Source: Oscillospiraceae bacterium (lineage in GTDB: Bacteria; Bacillota; Clostridia; Oscillospirales; Ruminococcaceae). Taken from it: DNA of 5,216 nucleotides. The stretch is taken from contig JAFQND010000054.1 in NCBI GenBank assembly GCA_017396055.1, positions 1 to 5,216 of the forward strand, given 5' to 3'. Positions 4,642-5,216 of the stretch are shown in pieces. A program made the position numbers and the translations under genes. Position 1 is the stretch's first letter, and every line of letters starts with the position of its first letter. The notes under the pieces are model-generated. The model made no database searches. It had not been told where the DNA came from and worked only from the letters and a program-made list of their open reading frames with translations.

Positions 4642-5216
4642 TTACAGAGATTTCAGCGGTATCCGTATACAGACAGCATTACGCACCGATTCCTCTTTGT
4701 TGGAGGTGCAGGAAACATAAAGCGCGTCTTCAAACACACATGCCGAAGGATAATGCCAGTAAGGTCCGCAGTGGATCAGCTCATTCCATCCGTCCGCAAG
4801 AACATACCGCTTTGAAAAACGCTCCGCTCCCAATTCACGAATCAGAAGTACCAGCCTCAGGCGCTCGTCGCCCGACACTCTTTCGTTGAACAGCAGGTAA
4901 TTCCGTCCGTCAGGCAGATCACCCGCATACCATTTTGCGCTAATGGCCGGAAGATCAGTTTCACCGGTAAATACCCAGTCGGCACCATTTTCATCCCCGC
5001 GGTAGGTATATGCCGCACCGCCGTCGCATCGCACTACAGCGTGCCAGCCGTCATCAGAATGAAAAATAGCCGTTTCGGGATATTTCAGCGGAAAGTTTCC
5101 CTTATCCCACGGACCGGGAAACGGCACCAGCTGCCATTCTTTGCTGCCGGGAAGCAGTCTCGCTGCCGCAGGGATCAGCGGAAGCTCACCCGGTTCAGTC
5201 GGAAAACGTCCGCCGG
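4642..5216 (-). CDS. BNR/sialidase-like protein, C-terminal part only (5' end outside window)
   Basis: The minus-strand frame stays open to the window edge, so about 190 C-terminal residues are seen and the true start lies to the right. A GTG at 5127-5125 is internal, because the codons before it continue the same protein. Visible features, counted from the first whole codon at 5214: KYPETAIF (about 44-51); WHAVVRCDGG (57-66), with an Arg in the setting typical of sialidase-fold proteins; GDENGADW (73-80), a degenerate Asp-box; LPDGRNYLLFNE in the middle; and HYPSACVFEDALYVSCTSNKE near the end, closing with a final strand IRIPL. This order is characteristic of BNR-repeat/sialidase-like (six-bladed propeller) proteins such as the Pfam BNR_2 group. 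It may act on host or dietary glycans, but many relatives lack proven sialidase activity and the N-terminal catalytic part is not visible. TAA stop at 4644-4642; no terminator was seen before the next promoter. Confidence 0.7.
   Translation of the reverse strand, partial: GGRFPTEPGELPLIPAAARLLPGSKEWQLVPFPGPWDKGNFPLKYPETAIFHSDDGWHAVVRCDGGAAYTYRGDENGADWVFTGETDLPAISAKWYAGDLPDGRNYLLFNERVSGDERLRLVLLIRELGAERFSKRYVLADGWNELIHCGPYWHYPSACVFEDALYVSCTSNKEESVRNAVCIRIPLKSL

Noticed and set aside
4642..5127. Complete 161-residue gene starting at GTG 5127
   Set aside because: The frame continues without a stop to the window edge and the upstream codons encode plausible continuation of the same domain. There is no good RBS for the GTG, so the gene is treated as partial.

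Overview
The window looks like chromosomal DNA from a spore-forming Firmicute (Clostridia or a related class), probably gut-associated. The evidence is AGGAGG-type ribosome binding sites, near-consensus sigma-A promoters, a PdaA-type spore-cortex deacetylase and a sialidase-like protein. Base composition is balanced to slightly GC-rich by eye (not counted). No mobile element, CRISPR array, rRNA or tRNA is visible.

Layout. At the left, on the + strand, a lipoprotein polysaccharide deacetylase of the PdaA type (112-1239) is preceded by a possible forespore-type promoter. It ends at a bidirectional terminator (1243-1280) shared with the convergent minus-strand block. Read 5' to 3', the minus-strand block is: the C-terminal part of a BNR/sialidase-like protein that runs off the right edge (4642-5216); a regulatory leader of about 230 nt (4377-4603); a single-chain ABC exporter (2622-4376); and an FAD-dependent oxidoreductase (1285-2568). 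The oxidoreductase also has its own strong promoter in the 53-bp gap behind the ABC gene.

The most interesting part is the leader. A near-consensus sigma-A promoter (TTGACA-N17-TATGCT) drives a 12-codon ORF, MKNFAYKPYINF, with its own ribosome binding site. After its stop codon come segments that can pair in two mutually exclusive ways. Segment A (4531-4539) can pair with B (4463-4478), which frees C (4436-4449) to pair with D (4417-4423) as an antiterminator. Alternatively B pairs with C, and D and E form a terminator hairpin with a U-tract just before the ABC ribosome binding site. Segment A begins at the first base after the stop codon, so a ribosome finishing the peptide should cover it. 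This is the logic of translation-coupled attenuation, known for amino-acid operons and for antibiotic-inducible resistance genes, including the bmrCD ABC exporter of Bacillus subtilis. I infer an exporter switched on when translation of the leader is impaired. The pairings were found by eye and not tested by folding or alignment.

How the genes work together is only partly clear. The deacetylase is a separate unit. The ABC exporter and oxidoreductase may be co-transcribed when the attenuator reads through. No terminator was seen between the sialidase-like gene and the leader, so its transcripts would also pass through the attenuator.
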